A DNA stretch of 64,000 bases, from NCBI RefSeq assembly GCF_900114035.1, contig NZ_FORP01000013.1, forward strand, positions 142,964-206,963, given 5' to 3'. The translations under genes and the position numbers were made by a program. The notes beneath the pieces were generated by a model that was given only the letters and a program-made list of their open reading frames with translations, was not told the DNA's origin and searched no databases. Shown in pieces: positions 42,358-51,225 of this stretch (its first letter is position 1; every line of letters begins with the position of its first letter). The stretch comes from Amycolatopsis sacchari (GTDB taxonomy: Bacteria > Actinomycetota > Actinomycetes > Mycobacteriales > Pseudonocardiaceae).

Positions 42358-43532
42358 CCCACCTGCGCAACTGCTCACCCGCGCCCCGGAAGTCGCCCGT
42401 TTTCCGCAGCCACTGCGGGCGGCCACCCGGCTCATGAGCCACAGCACAGCACTGTCGCGGCGCCGGCGTCCGTTCCCGCCGCATTGCGGGAAGACCCGCT
42501 CCCCGTGGCGGGCGACACGACGTCAGCGGCCCCGTCACCACGTTCCTCACCCTCGGCCCCCGGCGGAATACAGCGTCCGAGGGGGAGCGCCCCGACGGCT
42601 GGGTCACCCACCGCGCTGGTCACCGCTTCTTCGGGTTGCTGATGGAGGTGCGGTGGCGCATGGCACCGATGGCCTCCGGCACCCGGGTGACCTCGAACGT
42701 CAACCCCGGGCCCGCGGCCGAGCCGCGCACCGCCGCCACCAGGGCTCGGGAGGACCACGATGCCTGAACAGCTGGAGCACATCGGCGGGTCGAATGGTCC
42801 GTGAACGCGGGGACCAACGGAGCGAACCGGGCGGGCCTGCTCCGCGGCGGAAGCCGCGGTCGGCGCGGACTGCAGCCGGATCAAAGAAATGCCTCGGCCA
42901 CGACGGCAGGCTGCGGATGGCTGTTCTGCGACACCAGCAAGAACGGACCGCGTCGCTGGTGCAGCATGAGCGCCTGTGGGACTTGGCGGGAGAACAGCAG
43001 GCGCAGCGCCGCGGCAAGGAAAGGCTGAACCGTGGGCGGCCCGCCGCCGTCCAGGGAGACCCCGGTCCGTTGGTCGGCCCGCGGATGCTCGGGCGCGCTG
43101 GAGGAAACCTGCCGGGTCAGGCCGGTGTCGCACGCGCATCCGGTGAACTGCGGGCTCAGTGGCGCTTTGACCGTTTGCAGCTCATCTCGAGGATTACGCG
43201 GTCTACGTTTTGATCAATTCCCGCAGAACTGATATTCCGCTTCATGGAACGTGTCTCCGCGCCAGCGGGCGGATTACTCGTGCGCGTTCTGGATAAAAAT
43301 GTGCGCCTCCAGTACAGTACGAACGTCCGGCTGGCTGCTAGCTTCGAGTGCCGGACTCGCCGTACCGGCGTGGTTCGGCCGGGGTCAGCGTCGATCTTGG
43401 AAAGACATCGACGCGACTCTGGTGAGGGAGCATGGGGGAAAAGTTTCGGCTACGACCGCCTGTGCCGTCGACAGCCGCCGTCGGCGGTCTCTCGCGAGGT
43501 CGCGTGGTGGGGCCGTCAGTGCGGGGTGCGCG
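42358..43532. other. 1.2-kb stretch without a supportable intact gene
   Basis: Codon use and G/C third-position bias break down here. Two minus-strand stretches look like gene fragments: an open frame 42881-43213 with no start codon (AAALRLLFSRQVPQALMLHQ and PFLLVSQNSHPQPAVVAEAF) and a short one ending at 42620 (GLTFEVTRVPEAIGAMRHRT). Neither family is recognised. The rest shows nothing clear. It reads as a decayed region following the methyltransferase stump. Confidence 0.5.
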
Positions 43533-44189
43533 ATGCCTGTTCGCACGATGATCGTTGGCGGTTCGCCAGTGATCCGGCACGGATTGGTGCTGGTGCTCGG
43601 CGAATACGGCGAGGTGGAGGTCGTGGGGCACGCTGACGACCAGGGTGAAGACATGGCCGAACTGCTGGAAAGTCGGCACCCCGCTGTCGTCCTGCGCTAC
43701 TGCAAAGCTTCGGAACGCACTGAGGAAATTCTCAAAGAGGGTATCGCCGGAATGATCACGAACGGTACCCCGAGAATTCTCCTGATGACGGCGAACGCCG
43801 AGCAGCTGGACGTCGGGCTCGCCGTCCGTCGTGGAGTTGACGGTTATGTGACCGAAGACGACGGCCCCCATCGGATCGTGGAGGCCATCGTCACCCTCTC
43901 CAGAAATCAGGCATGGCTCTCACCGCAATTCGCCACCAGCTTTCTGAGTCACTACCGGGAGGGCACGGTCGACCGGGCCGGGCCGGCGCCGCAGGCTTTG
44001 CTGTTGAGCAGCCGCGAGCGCATGGTGCTACGCCTGGTGGCGCTCGGCTTGTCGAACTCCGAGCTCGCGAACGAGCTCAGCGTGGCCGAGTCGACCGTCA
44101 AGACCCACATCTCCCGCATCCTCCGCAAGCTCGACCTGCGCGACCGCACTCAGCTCGCCCGGTTCGCGCACGAGTCGAACGTCGTCTGA
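43533..44189 (+). CDS. LuxR/NarL-family regulator with degenerate receiver domain
   Basis: 218 residues from the ATG at 43533 (MPVRTMIVGGSPVIRHGL). The C-terminal LuxR helix-turn-helix is intact: LSSRERMVLRLVALGLSNSE, LANELSVAESTVKTHISRIL. The N-terminal half follows the NarL receiver layout but lacks its key residues: the acidic pair (usually VDDHP) is VGGSP, the phospho-acceptor segment is VVLRYCKAS with Tyr in place of Asp, and the conserved Lys region reads YVTEDD. It should therefore not be controlled by ordinary phosphorylation. It converges with the LacI gene, leaving 10 bp between them. Confidence 0.82.
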   Translation: MPVRTMIVGGSPVIRHGLVLVLGEYGEVEVVGHADDQGEDMAELLESRHPAVVLRYCKASERTEEILKEGIAGMITNGTPRILLMTANAEQLDVGLAVRRGVDGYVTEDDGPHRIVEAIVTLSRNQAWLSPQFATSFLSHYREGTVDRAGPAPQALLLSSRERMVLRLVALGLSNSELANELSVAESTVKTHISRILRKLDLRDRTQLARFAHESNVV

Positions 44190-44199
44190 AGGCACTTCC

Positions 44200-45192
44200 T
44201 CAGGCGGTTTCCCGCTCGACGAGCGTGAGGTTCAGCGTGACGTGACGCAGCGTGGGATCCGGGATGGTCAACTGCTTGACGAGGGTCTCGGCCGCGATCT
44301 CGCCGGATTCCTCGAGCGGCTGCCGTATCGTCGTCAGGCCCAGGTGTTCGGCGATCTCGGCGTCGTCGAATCCGATCACCGCCAGGTCCTGGGGTACGCG
44401 CAACCCCCGTTCACGGGCGGCCTTGAGCACACCACCGGCCAGCACGTCGTCGTGGGTGAAGATCGCGGTCGGAGGTTCGGGCGAGCCGAGCAGCACGTGG
44501 GCGGCCTCGCGGGCCGGCTGCATGGCGTGCGGAACCGCGAGGACCCGGTCGGGGGAGAGCGGGTGCCCGGCCGCCGCCAGAGTCTGCCCGTACGCCTCGA
44601 GCCTCGATTCCGCGGGCAGGGTGACGTCCGCGGTCTCCTTCTGTTCGCCGATGAAGCCGAACCGCGTGTGCCCACGTTCCAGCAACAGGCGCGCAGCGAG
44701 CCTGCCGCCGGCGGCATCGTCGATCGTGACGCTGCTGAACCCGGGGCGCTGCACCTCGACCAGCACGGTGGCGAGCTTTTGGCGCAGGATGCGGTCCGCG
44801 CTGGGGTCGTCGATTGGCAGTGCCATGACGATCAGGCCGTCGAGCTTGTTGGTCAGCGGGATGCTCGCGAGGCTCGGCAGGGTGAACGCGGCCGACTCCT
44901 GGTCGTAAAGCACGATCTCCCACGCGTCGTCGCGTAGTGCCTTGATGACCCCGTTGAGCCGCCGGCTGAAGGACGGGTACGACGTGAACGGCGCCATCAC
45001 ACCGATTCGCCGGACGCCCCGTCGGGCGCGGACGACGGCCTCGGCCTTCGGCACGTACTGGAGCTCGTCGGCGGCCGCGAGGATGCGTTGCAGCGTCGCG
45101 GGCTTGACGCGGTTGGGCGAGTTGAGTGCCAGGGACACCGTGGAGATGCTCACGCCGGCGTGCAGCGCCACATCGTAGATGGTCGTCCTCAT
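44200..45192 (-). CDS. LacI-family transcriptional regulator
   Basis: 330 residues from the ATG at 45192 (MRTTIYDVALHAGVS). A longer start at 45246 would read through the operator and is unlikely. The helix-turn-helix (IYDVALHAGVSISTVSLALN, SPNRVKPATLQRILAAADEL) is followed by the effector domain ending VIGFDDAEIAEHLGLTTIRQ. A TCGAAG-TG-CTTCGA palindrome 14 bp upstream is matched by one in the promoter of the CocE/ABC operon at 60865. That suggests autoregulation plus control of that operon. It is also divergent from the SDR/KAS III cluster. Confidence 0.88.
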   Translation of the reverse strand: MRTTIYDVALHAGVSISTVSLALNSPNRVKPATLQRILAAADELQYVPKAEAVVRARRGVRRIGVMAPFTSYPSFSRRLNGVIKALRDDAWEIVLYDQESAAFTLPSLASIPLTNKLDGLIVMALPIDDPSADRILRQKLATVLVEVQRPGFSSVTIDDAAGGRLAARLLLERGHTRFGFIGEQKETADVTLPAESRLEAYGQTLAAAGHPLSPDRVLAVPHAMQPAREAAHVLLGSPEPPTAIFTHDDVLAGGVLKAARERGLRVPQDLAVIGFDDAEIAEHLGLTTIRQPLEESGEIAAETLVKQLTIPDPTLRHVTLNLTLVERETA

Positions 45193-45480
45193 CCCGCCTC
45201 GCGTCTCGAAGTGCTTCGATCCGAAGCCTAGCTGACGGCATCCCACATGCCAATGATCCGGCGCCCGCCGCCGGATGGAGCGAGGGCCTGGAGTGCTCCT
45301 CCTTCAGGTGGACGGCAAATTCGTCACGAGGGCCGACGACAGGTGCCGGCGCTGAACGTAGCATTGAATCGTTCGCCCGGACGGCCAATCGGCTGCCGCT
45401 CCGCTTCCGGCACACGGTCGTGCCATTCCTTTTTTCCTCATACGTCGAAACGCGCTCGCGCGCGGCCTGGGGGCATTGGT
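45193..45480. promoter_or_regulatory. 288-bp divergent intergenic region (LacI / SDR)
   Basis: This holds the palindrome at 45206-45219 and presumably the promoters of both genes. No clear -35/-10 pair stands out for the SDR gene and its ribosome-binding site is weak (GGGGGC, 45471-45476). A C/T-rich run (CCTTTTTTCC, around 45428) lies ~50 bp before the SDR start. Confidence 0.4.
45206..45219. promoter_or_regulatory. Putative LacI operator (TCGAAG-TG-CTTCGA)
   Basis: Perfect 6-bp arms with a 2-base centre, 14 bp upstream of the LacI ATG. The extended sequence CTTCGATC[C/G]GAA is also shared with the site at 60865-60880. Confidence 0.55.
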
Positions 45481-46242
45481 ATGGAAATTGCGAATAGTGT
45501 CGTGCTCGTGACCGGGGGAAGTTCGGGGCTCGGCCTGGCCACGGTGCGGCGGTTCCACCACGCGGGTGCCACGGTGGTTCTCGTGGGACGGCCGTCGTCG
45601 AACGGGAAGGTCGTCGCGGACGGTTTCGGCGATCGGGTGGTGTTCGCGGCCGCGGACGTCACCGACGAAACCCAGGTGGCGCAGGCACTCGAGGTTGCCG
45701 CCGATCTCGGTCCACTGCGGACAGTGGTGACGTGCGCGGGTGTTCTCGGTTCAGCGCGTGTGCTTGGCCGTCGCGGGCCGGCCTCGCTGGAGGACTTCGC
45801 GGAGACGGTCCGTACCAACCTCATCGGGACGTTCAACGTGGTTCGCCTCGCCGCTGAGCGCATCGCGGCTGTCCCGTGCGTCGGTGAGGAACGTGGCGTG
45901 ATCGTGTGCACGGCGTCGATCGCCGCGTACGACGGCCAGGTGGGGCAGGCGGCATACGGTGCATCGAAAGCCGGTGTTGCCGCCATGACCCTGCCGCTGG
46001 CGCGCGAACTGGCGGCGCACGCGATCAGGGTGAACACCATCGCGCCGGGCGTGTTCGACACCCCGATGATCAAGGCGCTCCCTGAGGGCAGCCGCCGCGC
46101 GCTCGCCGCGCACAGCCCCCATCCCGGCCGCCTGGGGCGCCCCGAGGAGTTCGCCGCACTCGTCGCGCATGTCGTGGAAAACCCCATGCTCAACGGCGAG
46201 GTCATTCGCCTGGACGGTGCCGTCCGAATGCCCTCCCGATAG
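45481..46242 (+). CDS. Short-chain dehydrogenase/reductase (3-hydroxyacyl-CoA dehydrogenase type II-like)
   Basis: 253 residues. The NAD-binding motif VTGGSSGLGLATVRRF starts near residue 10. The catalytic Tyr159-x3-Lys163 lies in AAYGASKAGV, with Ser in CTASIAAYDG. TVRTNLIGTFNVVRLAAERI and INTIAPGVFDTPM-like sequence at the C-terminus recall the HSD17B10-type hydroxyacyl-CoA dehydrogenases. Next to a KAS III gene it could reduce or oxidise a beta-keto/hydroxy acyl chain. It starts the plus-strand cluster that runs to the exporter at 51225. Confidence 0.86.
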   Translation: MEIANSVVLVTGGSSGLGLATVRRFHHAGATVVLVGRPSSNGKVVADGFGDRVVFAAADVTDETQVAQALEVAADLGPLRTVVTCAGVLGSARVLGRRGPASLEDFAETVRTNLIGTFNVVRLAAERIAAVPCVGEERGVIVCTASIAAYDGQVGQAAYGASKAGVAAMTLPLARELAAHAIRVNTIAPGVFDTPMIKALPEGSRRALAAHSPHPGRLGRPEEFAALVAHVVENPMLNGEVIRLDGAVRMPSR

Positions 46243-46286
46243 AACTTTCCGCTCTTTTCCGTCATCCGAAGGAAGGCGCCGTCAAA

Positions 46287-47297
46287 ATGACTGTCACGAT
46301 TTCGGGAACCGGTTCCCACGTTCCGGAAACGGTGCTGGGTAACACCGAGCTCGCGTCCCGGGTGGGCGTGGTCCCGCAGTGGATCACGGACAAGACCGGC
46401 ATCCGCGAACGGCGGGTGGCCGCGCCCGGGGAGGCCACCTCCGACCTGGCTGCGCTGGCCGCGAGCCGGGCGCTGGCCGCGGCCCGGCTCGACGCTGCCG
46501 ACGTCGACCTCCTCGTGCTGGCCACCTCGACTCCTGACCAGCCGATGCCCGCCACGGCCTGTCACGTGCAAGCGCTGCTGGGCGCCACCCGTGCCGCCGC
46601 GTTCGACGTCGACGCCGTCTGCAGTGGCTTCGTCTACGCCTTCGTGGTCGCCCACGCGATGCTCCTGGCGGATCCCGCGCGGACGACCGCGCTCGTCATA
46701 GGCGCGGACACCTATTCGCGTGTTCTGGACTACTCGGACCGGCGCACCGCCGTGCTCTTCGGCGACGGCGCGGGTGCGGTCGTGCTGCGAAAGACGCCCG
46801 ATGCGGGCGCTGTGCTCGCGACCACGTTGTCCTCCGACGGATCGACCGCGGACCTGGTGAAGATCCCCGCCGGCGGCAGCCGGGAACCCGCGAGTGCCGA
46901 CACCGTGGCGCGCGGGCGGCACTTCTTCACGATGCACGGCGGTGACGTCCGCCGCCTGGCCGCGAAGATGATGCCCGCGGTGGTCTCGGACCTGCTCGAC
47001 GCGACCGGGTTGCGTCCCAGCGACATCGATCTCCTCGTACCGCATCAGGCCAACGGCGTGATGCTCGCCGATCTCGCCGCGGGCCTGGAGCTGCACCCCG
47101 GCACCATGCACCTGACCGTGGCGAGGTTCGGCAACACCGGGGCGGCTTCCATCCCGCTCACCTTGGACGACGCCGTGCAGAACGGCAGGCTGAGCCCGGG
47201 CTCGACGGTGTTCCTGGTGGCGTTCGGCGGCGGGATGACCTGGGGCGGTGTCGCCTTGCGGTGGAGCGGGACGGCCGGAAGCGAGGCCGGCCGATGA
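46287..47297 (+). CDS. 3-oxoacyl-ACP synthase III (KAS III/FabH-like)
   Basis: 336 residues. The complete KAS III triad is visible: Cys112 (DVDAVCSGFVYAF), His253 (VPHQANGVM) and Asn283 (FGNTGAASIP), matching FabH spacing. GDGAGAVVL and FLVAFGGGMTWGG are also characteristic. The enzyme condenses an acyl-CoA starter with malonyl-ACP, or forms related ester/C-C bonds in secondary-metabolite versions. No ACP, AT or other fatty-acid genes adjoin, so a dedicated role is likely. Its stop overlaps the glycosyltransferase start (ATGA). Confidence 0.9.
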   Translation: MTVTISGTGSHVPETVLGNTELASRVGVVPQWITDKTGIRERRVAAPGEATSDLAALAASRALAAARLDAADVDLLVLATSTPDQPMPATACHVQALLGATRAAAFDVDAVCSGFVYAFVVAHAMLLADPARTTALVIGADTYSRVLDYSDRRTAVLFGDGAGAVVLRKTPDAGAVLATTLSSDGSTADLVKIPAGGSREPASADTVARGRHFFTMHGGDVRRLAAKMMPAVVSDLLDATGLRPSDIDLLVPHQANGVMLADLAAGLELHPGTMHLTVARFGNTGAASIPLTLDDAVQNGRLSPGSTVFLVAFGGGMTWGGVALRWSGTAGSEAGR

Positions 47298-49651
47298 GCA
47301 CCCAGCCGCTGCGCGTCCTGTCCCTGTACGAGGGCTTCTTCCACGGCGGAGCCAGGATCCTGCACACGGACCTCGTAGCCGGCCTGCACGGGCCGCACCA
47401 GGACCATTCGGTGTTGAGCCTGCACAGCGAGGTCTCCCGTGAGGCTTCCCGTCAGCCGATGACGAGCGACGCGTGCTACCGCCGGCTGGTCTCGGCCGGG
47501 GTGGCGGTGCACGCCTTCGACCGGACGGGCGACGAGCCGTTCCGGGAGCCGACTGAGAGCGAGGTGGCGATGGCCGCCGGGCTGGTCGGTGGCGCGGACG
47601 TGGTCCTGTCGCTCAAAGAGCAGCCGCTGAGGCTTCTCGGGTACGCGCGAATTCCCCGGCGCCCGGTGGTGGTGTGCCTGCACCGGACGGACCCGGAGCA
47701 CCAGGGCCGCAGCCTGGCCGTGCTCAAGGCGGGCATCGAGGCCGGATACGTGACCACGGCAGTCTGCTGCGCCCACACCACGAGCGAAGCCTATGCCAGG
47801 GCCGGAATCCCGAGCGAGATCCTGAAGGTGATTCCCAACGGTGTGGACACCGGCCGCTTCCGCCACGACGCGACGGCGAGAACCGACCTACGGCGCGCGC
47901 TCGGTATCAGACGGTCCGCTCCCGTGATCGTGATGGCGGCCCGCTACGACAGGATGAAGAACGTTCCGTTGTTCCTCGAGGCGGCGCAGCTGTACCTGGA
48001 GAAGGAACCGGACGCGCACGTCCTGTTGTGCGGTGCCGGCATGCGGTCCGGCAACGCCGAACTGGCCGGTCTGCTGCCGGACGCCGGCGACCGGGTACAC
48101 CTGCTCGGGGTGCGGAACGACATGGCGAAGGTTTACTCCGCCGCCGATGTGGTGGCCTTGACGTCCGCCTACGGTGAAGCGGCCCCGCTGTGCCTGATCG
48201 AGGGCATGTTGTGCGGTGCGGTGCCGGTGACGACCGACGTCGGCGACAGCGCCGCGATCGTCTCGGGCCACGGACTGGTCACTCCCGCGGAACCGTATGC
48301 GATCGCCGCCGCGTGGTCCGACGCCGTGGCGCAGCGCGCCGGCGGTCCGATCCGGCCCGAGCGTGCGAGATTCGACCGGAACAGGATGCTCGACGCCTAC
48401 GCGGAGACGATCCACGCGGCGGCGGAGGCGAATCGCCGGCCGGTGGCCGCGCTGGATCGCCATCGCGAGGCGGTGCTCGAGCGCCGCCTCGACGTGACGG
48501 AAGTGCCGCTGCTCAACCGGGTGGCCGCCCAGACCTTCGCCTATACGGGCTCCGTCGACGAGGAGGCGCTGGCGCGGGCCTTCGAGGTGCTCTGCCGCCG
48601 CTATCCCGTCCTGCGCGGCCGGGTCGTCGAAGACCGCCACGGGCATCTGCTGACGGTGCCGGAGGAGAGTTCGCCCGCGCTGGTCGTGGAAGACGGTGAC
48701 GAGACCACGCTGCGGGCGATGGCGCGCCGTGACTGGGATCCGGCGTCCGCGGTCTCGGAGCTCCGGCTCGTCCGCGGCCCGGCAGCCGGTTTCGTGGTGC
48801 TGTGCGTCGACCACGCCGTCGCGGACAACGCGGCCACGGAGGAGATGCTCACCGATCTGTGGACGTTCTACGCCGAGCTGGTCGGCGGCCGGACGCCCCG
48901 GATCACGCCGAAACCCCTGCCGCGTTCGCCCGCCGCGCTCCTGGCCGAACGAGCGGGCTTCCGGCCCGCCCCGCCGATCTTCGCGCCGTTGGACCACCGA
49001 GCCGTGCAACTGACGAGCCAGCTCGACGAGCAGGACACGGCCCGGCTGGTGCGGGCCGCCCGTGCGCTGGGCACTTCCGTGCACGCGCTCGTCTGCGGCG
49101 CCGTGCTCACAAGCCTGCGCCGCCGCTCGGCCACCCCGGGGCCCGCGAGGATGGCGTGCCTGAGCCGGGTCAACGTCCGGGCACAGGTGACTCCGCCGCC
49201 CGCCTCGGCGACCGACACGACCAACCTGCTCGGCCTGCACCGCGCCGAGGTCGAGGTGGCCCCGGAGTCCGACATGGTCCAGGTCGGCGCGACGGTCAAG
49301 GGCCAGCTGACCTCGGCAGTCGCGGCACTGAGATCCGGCGAGCTCTTCGCCACCGACCCGACCCGCCCCGTCGACGGTCCGCTCGAACAGCACGTGGCGA
49401 AGGTCCTGATCACGAACATCGGCGCCAGGCCGGCCTTCCCGGACCTGCCGGGGCTCAGCCTGCCACGCCGCATCATCGTCTTCAGCGACCGGACCGTCGG
49501 CTACCCGTGGCACTGCGTCTACACCTACGCCGGGAGGCTCAGTCTCGCCAGCCGCTATCCGGAGACGTTCTTCTCCAAGGACGATCTGCGTGAACTGGTC
49601 GGGGACGTGCTGGGCAACCTGCGGGCCATCAGCGCGGCAGTCCGGCCATGA
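47294..49651 (+). CDS. Bifunctional GT4 glycosyltransferase - condensation/PapA-like acyltransferase fusion
   Basis: 785 residues in one uninterrupted frame. Residues ~1-375 form a GT-B, GT4-type glycosyltransferase: an N-terminal donor-independent half, IPNGVDTGRFR, AARYDRMKNVPLFLEA, and the EX7E motif Glu295-Glu303 (EAAPLCLIE). From about residue 390 the sequence becomes a condensation-superfamily acyltransferase: FAYTGSVDEEALARAFEVLC, RRYPVLRGRVVE, the active-site DHAVAD (His507, Asp511; the first His of HHxxxD is Asp) and a C-terminal KVLITNIGARPAFPDLPG. It could glycosylate an acceptor and acylate the product. There is no signal peptide. It is coupled by ATGA overlaps to KAS III upstream and the exporter downstream. 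Confidence 0.8.
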   Translation: MSTQPLRVLSLYEGFFHGGARILHTDLVAGLHGPHQDHSVLSLHSEVSREASRQPMTSDACYRRLVSAGVAVHAFDRTGDEPFREPTESEVAMAAGLVGGADVVLSLKEQPLRLLGYARIPRRPVVVCLHRTDPEHQGRSLAVLKAGIEAGYVTTAVCCAHTTSEAYARAGIPSEILKVIPNGVDTGRFRHDATARTDLRRALGIRRSAPVIVMAARYDRMKNVPLFLEAAQLYLEKEPDAHVLLCGAGMRSGNAELAGLLPDAGDRVHLLGVRNDMAKVYSAADVVALTSAYGEAAPLCLIEGMLCGAVPVTTDVGDSAAIVSGHGLVTPAEPYAIAAAWSDAVAQRAGGPIRPERARFDRNRMLDAYAETIHAAAEANRRPVAALDRHREAVLERRLDVTEVPLLNRVAAQTFAYTGSVDEEALARAFEVLCRRYPVLRGRVVEDRHGHLLTVPEESSPALVVEDGDETTLRAMARRDWDPASAVSELRLVRGPAAGFVVLCVDHAVADNAATEEMLTDLWTFYAELVGGRTPRITPKPLPRSPAALLAERAGFRPAPPIFAPLDHRAVQLTSQLDEQDTARLVRAARALGTSVHALVCGAVLTSLRRRSATPGPARMACLSRVNVRAQVTPPPASATDTTNLLGLHRAEVEVAPESDMVQVGATVKGQLTSAVAALRSGELFATDPTRPVDGPLEQHVAKVLITNIGARPAFPDLPGLSLPRRIIVFSDRTVGYPWHCVYTYAGRLSLASRYPETFFSKDDLRELVGDVLGNLRAISAAVRP

Positions 49652-51225
49652 CCGGGAACCCGCCGTGGCGGGCCTGGCGCACGCTGATCGTGCTGTGCGC
49701 CGGGTCATTCGCCATCCTGATGGACACCACGATCGTCAACGTGGCGGTGCCGGACCTCTCAGCCGGGCTCGGTGCCGGGCTCGACGGCGTGCTGTGGATC
49801 AACAACGTCTACCAGCTGGTGTTCGGGGTACTGCTGATCACGATGAGCAGGCTCGCGGACCGGTTCGGCGCACGGACCCTGTTCCTCGCCGGGCTGGGGG
49901 TGTTCGGGCTCGCGTCCGTCCTTTGCGGACTCGCGCCGGACGTGCCCGCGCTCGTCGCGGCGCGCGCTGTGCAGGGTGTCGGCGCGGCGATGATCTCCCC
50001 GCAGCCACTGGTGATCATCGCGGCGGTGTTCCCGGACAACCGCCGAGGCACGGCGCTGGGGTTCTACAACAGCGTGCTCGGGCTCGCGGCCGTGCTGGGT
50101 CCGGTGGTCGGCGGGCTGCTGGTGACCCACGTGGGCTGGCGCTGGATCTTCTTAGTCAACGCGCCCATCACGGTCCTCGGGATCCTCTTCGGCAGCAGGT
50201 ACCTGCCCGCGGTGCGTGCTCGTCGCAGGAGCCGGCTCGACGCCGCCGGTGCCGCTCTGGTCACCCTGGGCCTGGCCTGCCTGATGTTCGGTCTGATCGA
50301 GGGGGAGCGGTACCGCTGGGGTGCTGTCGCGGGCGGCCCGCTGACCATTCCGGAGGTCCTGCTCGCGGGGGGCGTCCTGCTGCTGGCCTTCGTCCTCTGG
50401 GAGCGCCACCGCCGTGAGGCCGACCCCCTGCTGCCGCTGGCCCTGTTCACGGACCGGGGGGTCACCCTGCTCGTGGTGCTGACCGGGGTCGTCCAGTTCG
50501 TCCTGCTGGGACTGCTGCTCGTGCTCACGTTCGACCTCCAGTCCGTGCTGGGGCTGAGCGCGGCCGAGGCGGGCCTGACGACGATGCCCCTGATGGCGGT
50601 GCTCACGGTGATCGCGCCGCTGGCCGGCCGCCTGTCGGCCCGCATGGGTGGCCGCGCCGTTCTGGTGGCCGGGTTTCTGGTCTACGCGGGTGGCCTGGTC
50701 GCCCTGGCCTTGGTCGCGGCTCGCGGCGCCGGGCCCGCGGGTTTCGTCCTGCCGCTGGCCTGTTGTGGGAGCGGGATGGCGTGCCTGCTGGCTCCGCTGG
50801 TCACCGAAGCGCTCCGGCGAACCCCGCCGGGGATGACCGCTGCGCTCGCCGGGTGCCTGAGCACGTCCCGCCAGATCGGGGCGGCTCTCGGCGGGGTGGT
50901 CGTCGGCGCCGTGCTGGCCAGCCTGCTCGTCGCGGGGATGCGCGGGCACGCGGAGACCTCCGCCGCGGGTCTGTCGCCGGGGGACCGTGCGGCGTTCCTC
51001 ACCGAGGTGCACCGATCCGCGGGAGCCGTCCCACAGCCGGGTACCGGGCCCTTCCAGGCCCGGCTGCACGAGGTGTTCGCCCTCGGCTACGCGGACGCGG
51101 CCCGGACCGTGCTGGTACTGCTGGCGGTGCTGCTCGTGCTCGGCGCGGTGTGCTGCGTGGTGGTGCTGCGCCGGGCGCGAGCGGTTCCCGTCCCCGTCAA
51201 CGCGCCGGCTCGTGCTCCGTCGTGA
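49648..51225 (+). CDS. MFS drug/metabolite exporter, DHA2 (EmrB/QacA) family
   Basis: 525 residues and about fourteen hydrophobic helices. MDTTIVNVAVPDL in helix 1, RLADRFGARTLFLAG in loop 2-3 and the motif C segment GLAAVLGPVVGGLL in helix 5 identify a DHA2 proton antiporter. It is coupled to the glycosyltransferase-acyltransferase gene by ATGA, so it probably exports that pathway's product. Its 3' end overlaps the convergent lyase gene by 29 bp. Confidence 0.88.
   Translation: MTGNPPWRAWRTLIVLCAGSFAILMDTTIVNVAVPDLSAGLGAGLDGVLWINNVYQLVFGVLLITMSRLADRFGARTLFLAGLGVFGLASVLCGLAPDVPALVAARAVQGVGAAMISPQPLVIIAAVFPDNRRGTALGFYNSVLGLAAVLGPVVGGLLVTHVGWRWIFLVNAPITVLGILFGSRYLPAVRARRRSRLDAAGAALVTLGLACLMFGLIEGERYRWGAVAGGPLTIPEVLLAGGVLLLAFVLWERHRREADPLLPLALFTDRGVTLLVVLTGVVQFVLLGLLLVLTFDLQSVLGLSAAEAGLTTMPLMAVLTVIAPLAGRLSARMGGRAVLVAGFLVYAGGLVALALVAARGAGPAGFVLPLACCGSGMACLLAPLVTEALRRTPPGMTAALAGCLSTSRQIGAALGGVVVGAVLASLLVAGMRGHAETSAAGLSPGDRAAFLTEVHRSAGAVPQPGTGPFQARLHEVFALGYADAARTVLVLLAVLLVLGAVCCVVVLRRARAVPVPVNAPARAPS

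Noticed and set aside
42432..43139. 235-codon minus-strand frame in the decayed stretch
   Set aside because: Its codon use and composition are not protein-like; natural-looking peptides in this stretch are in other frames and broken.
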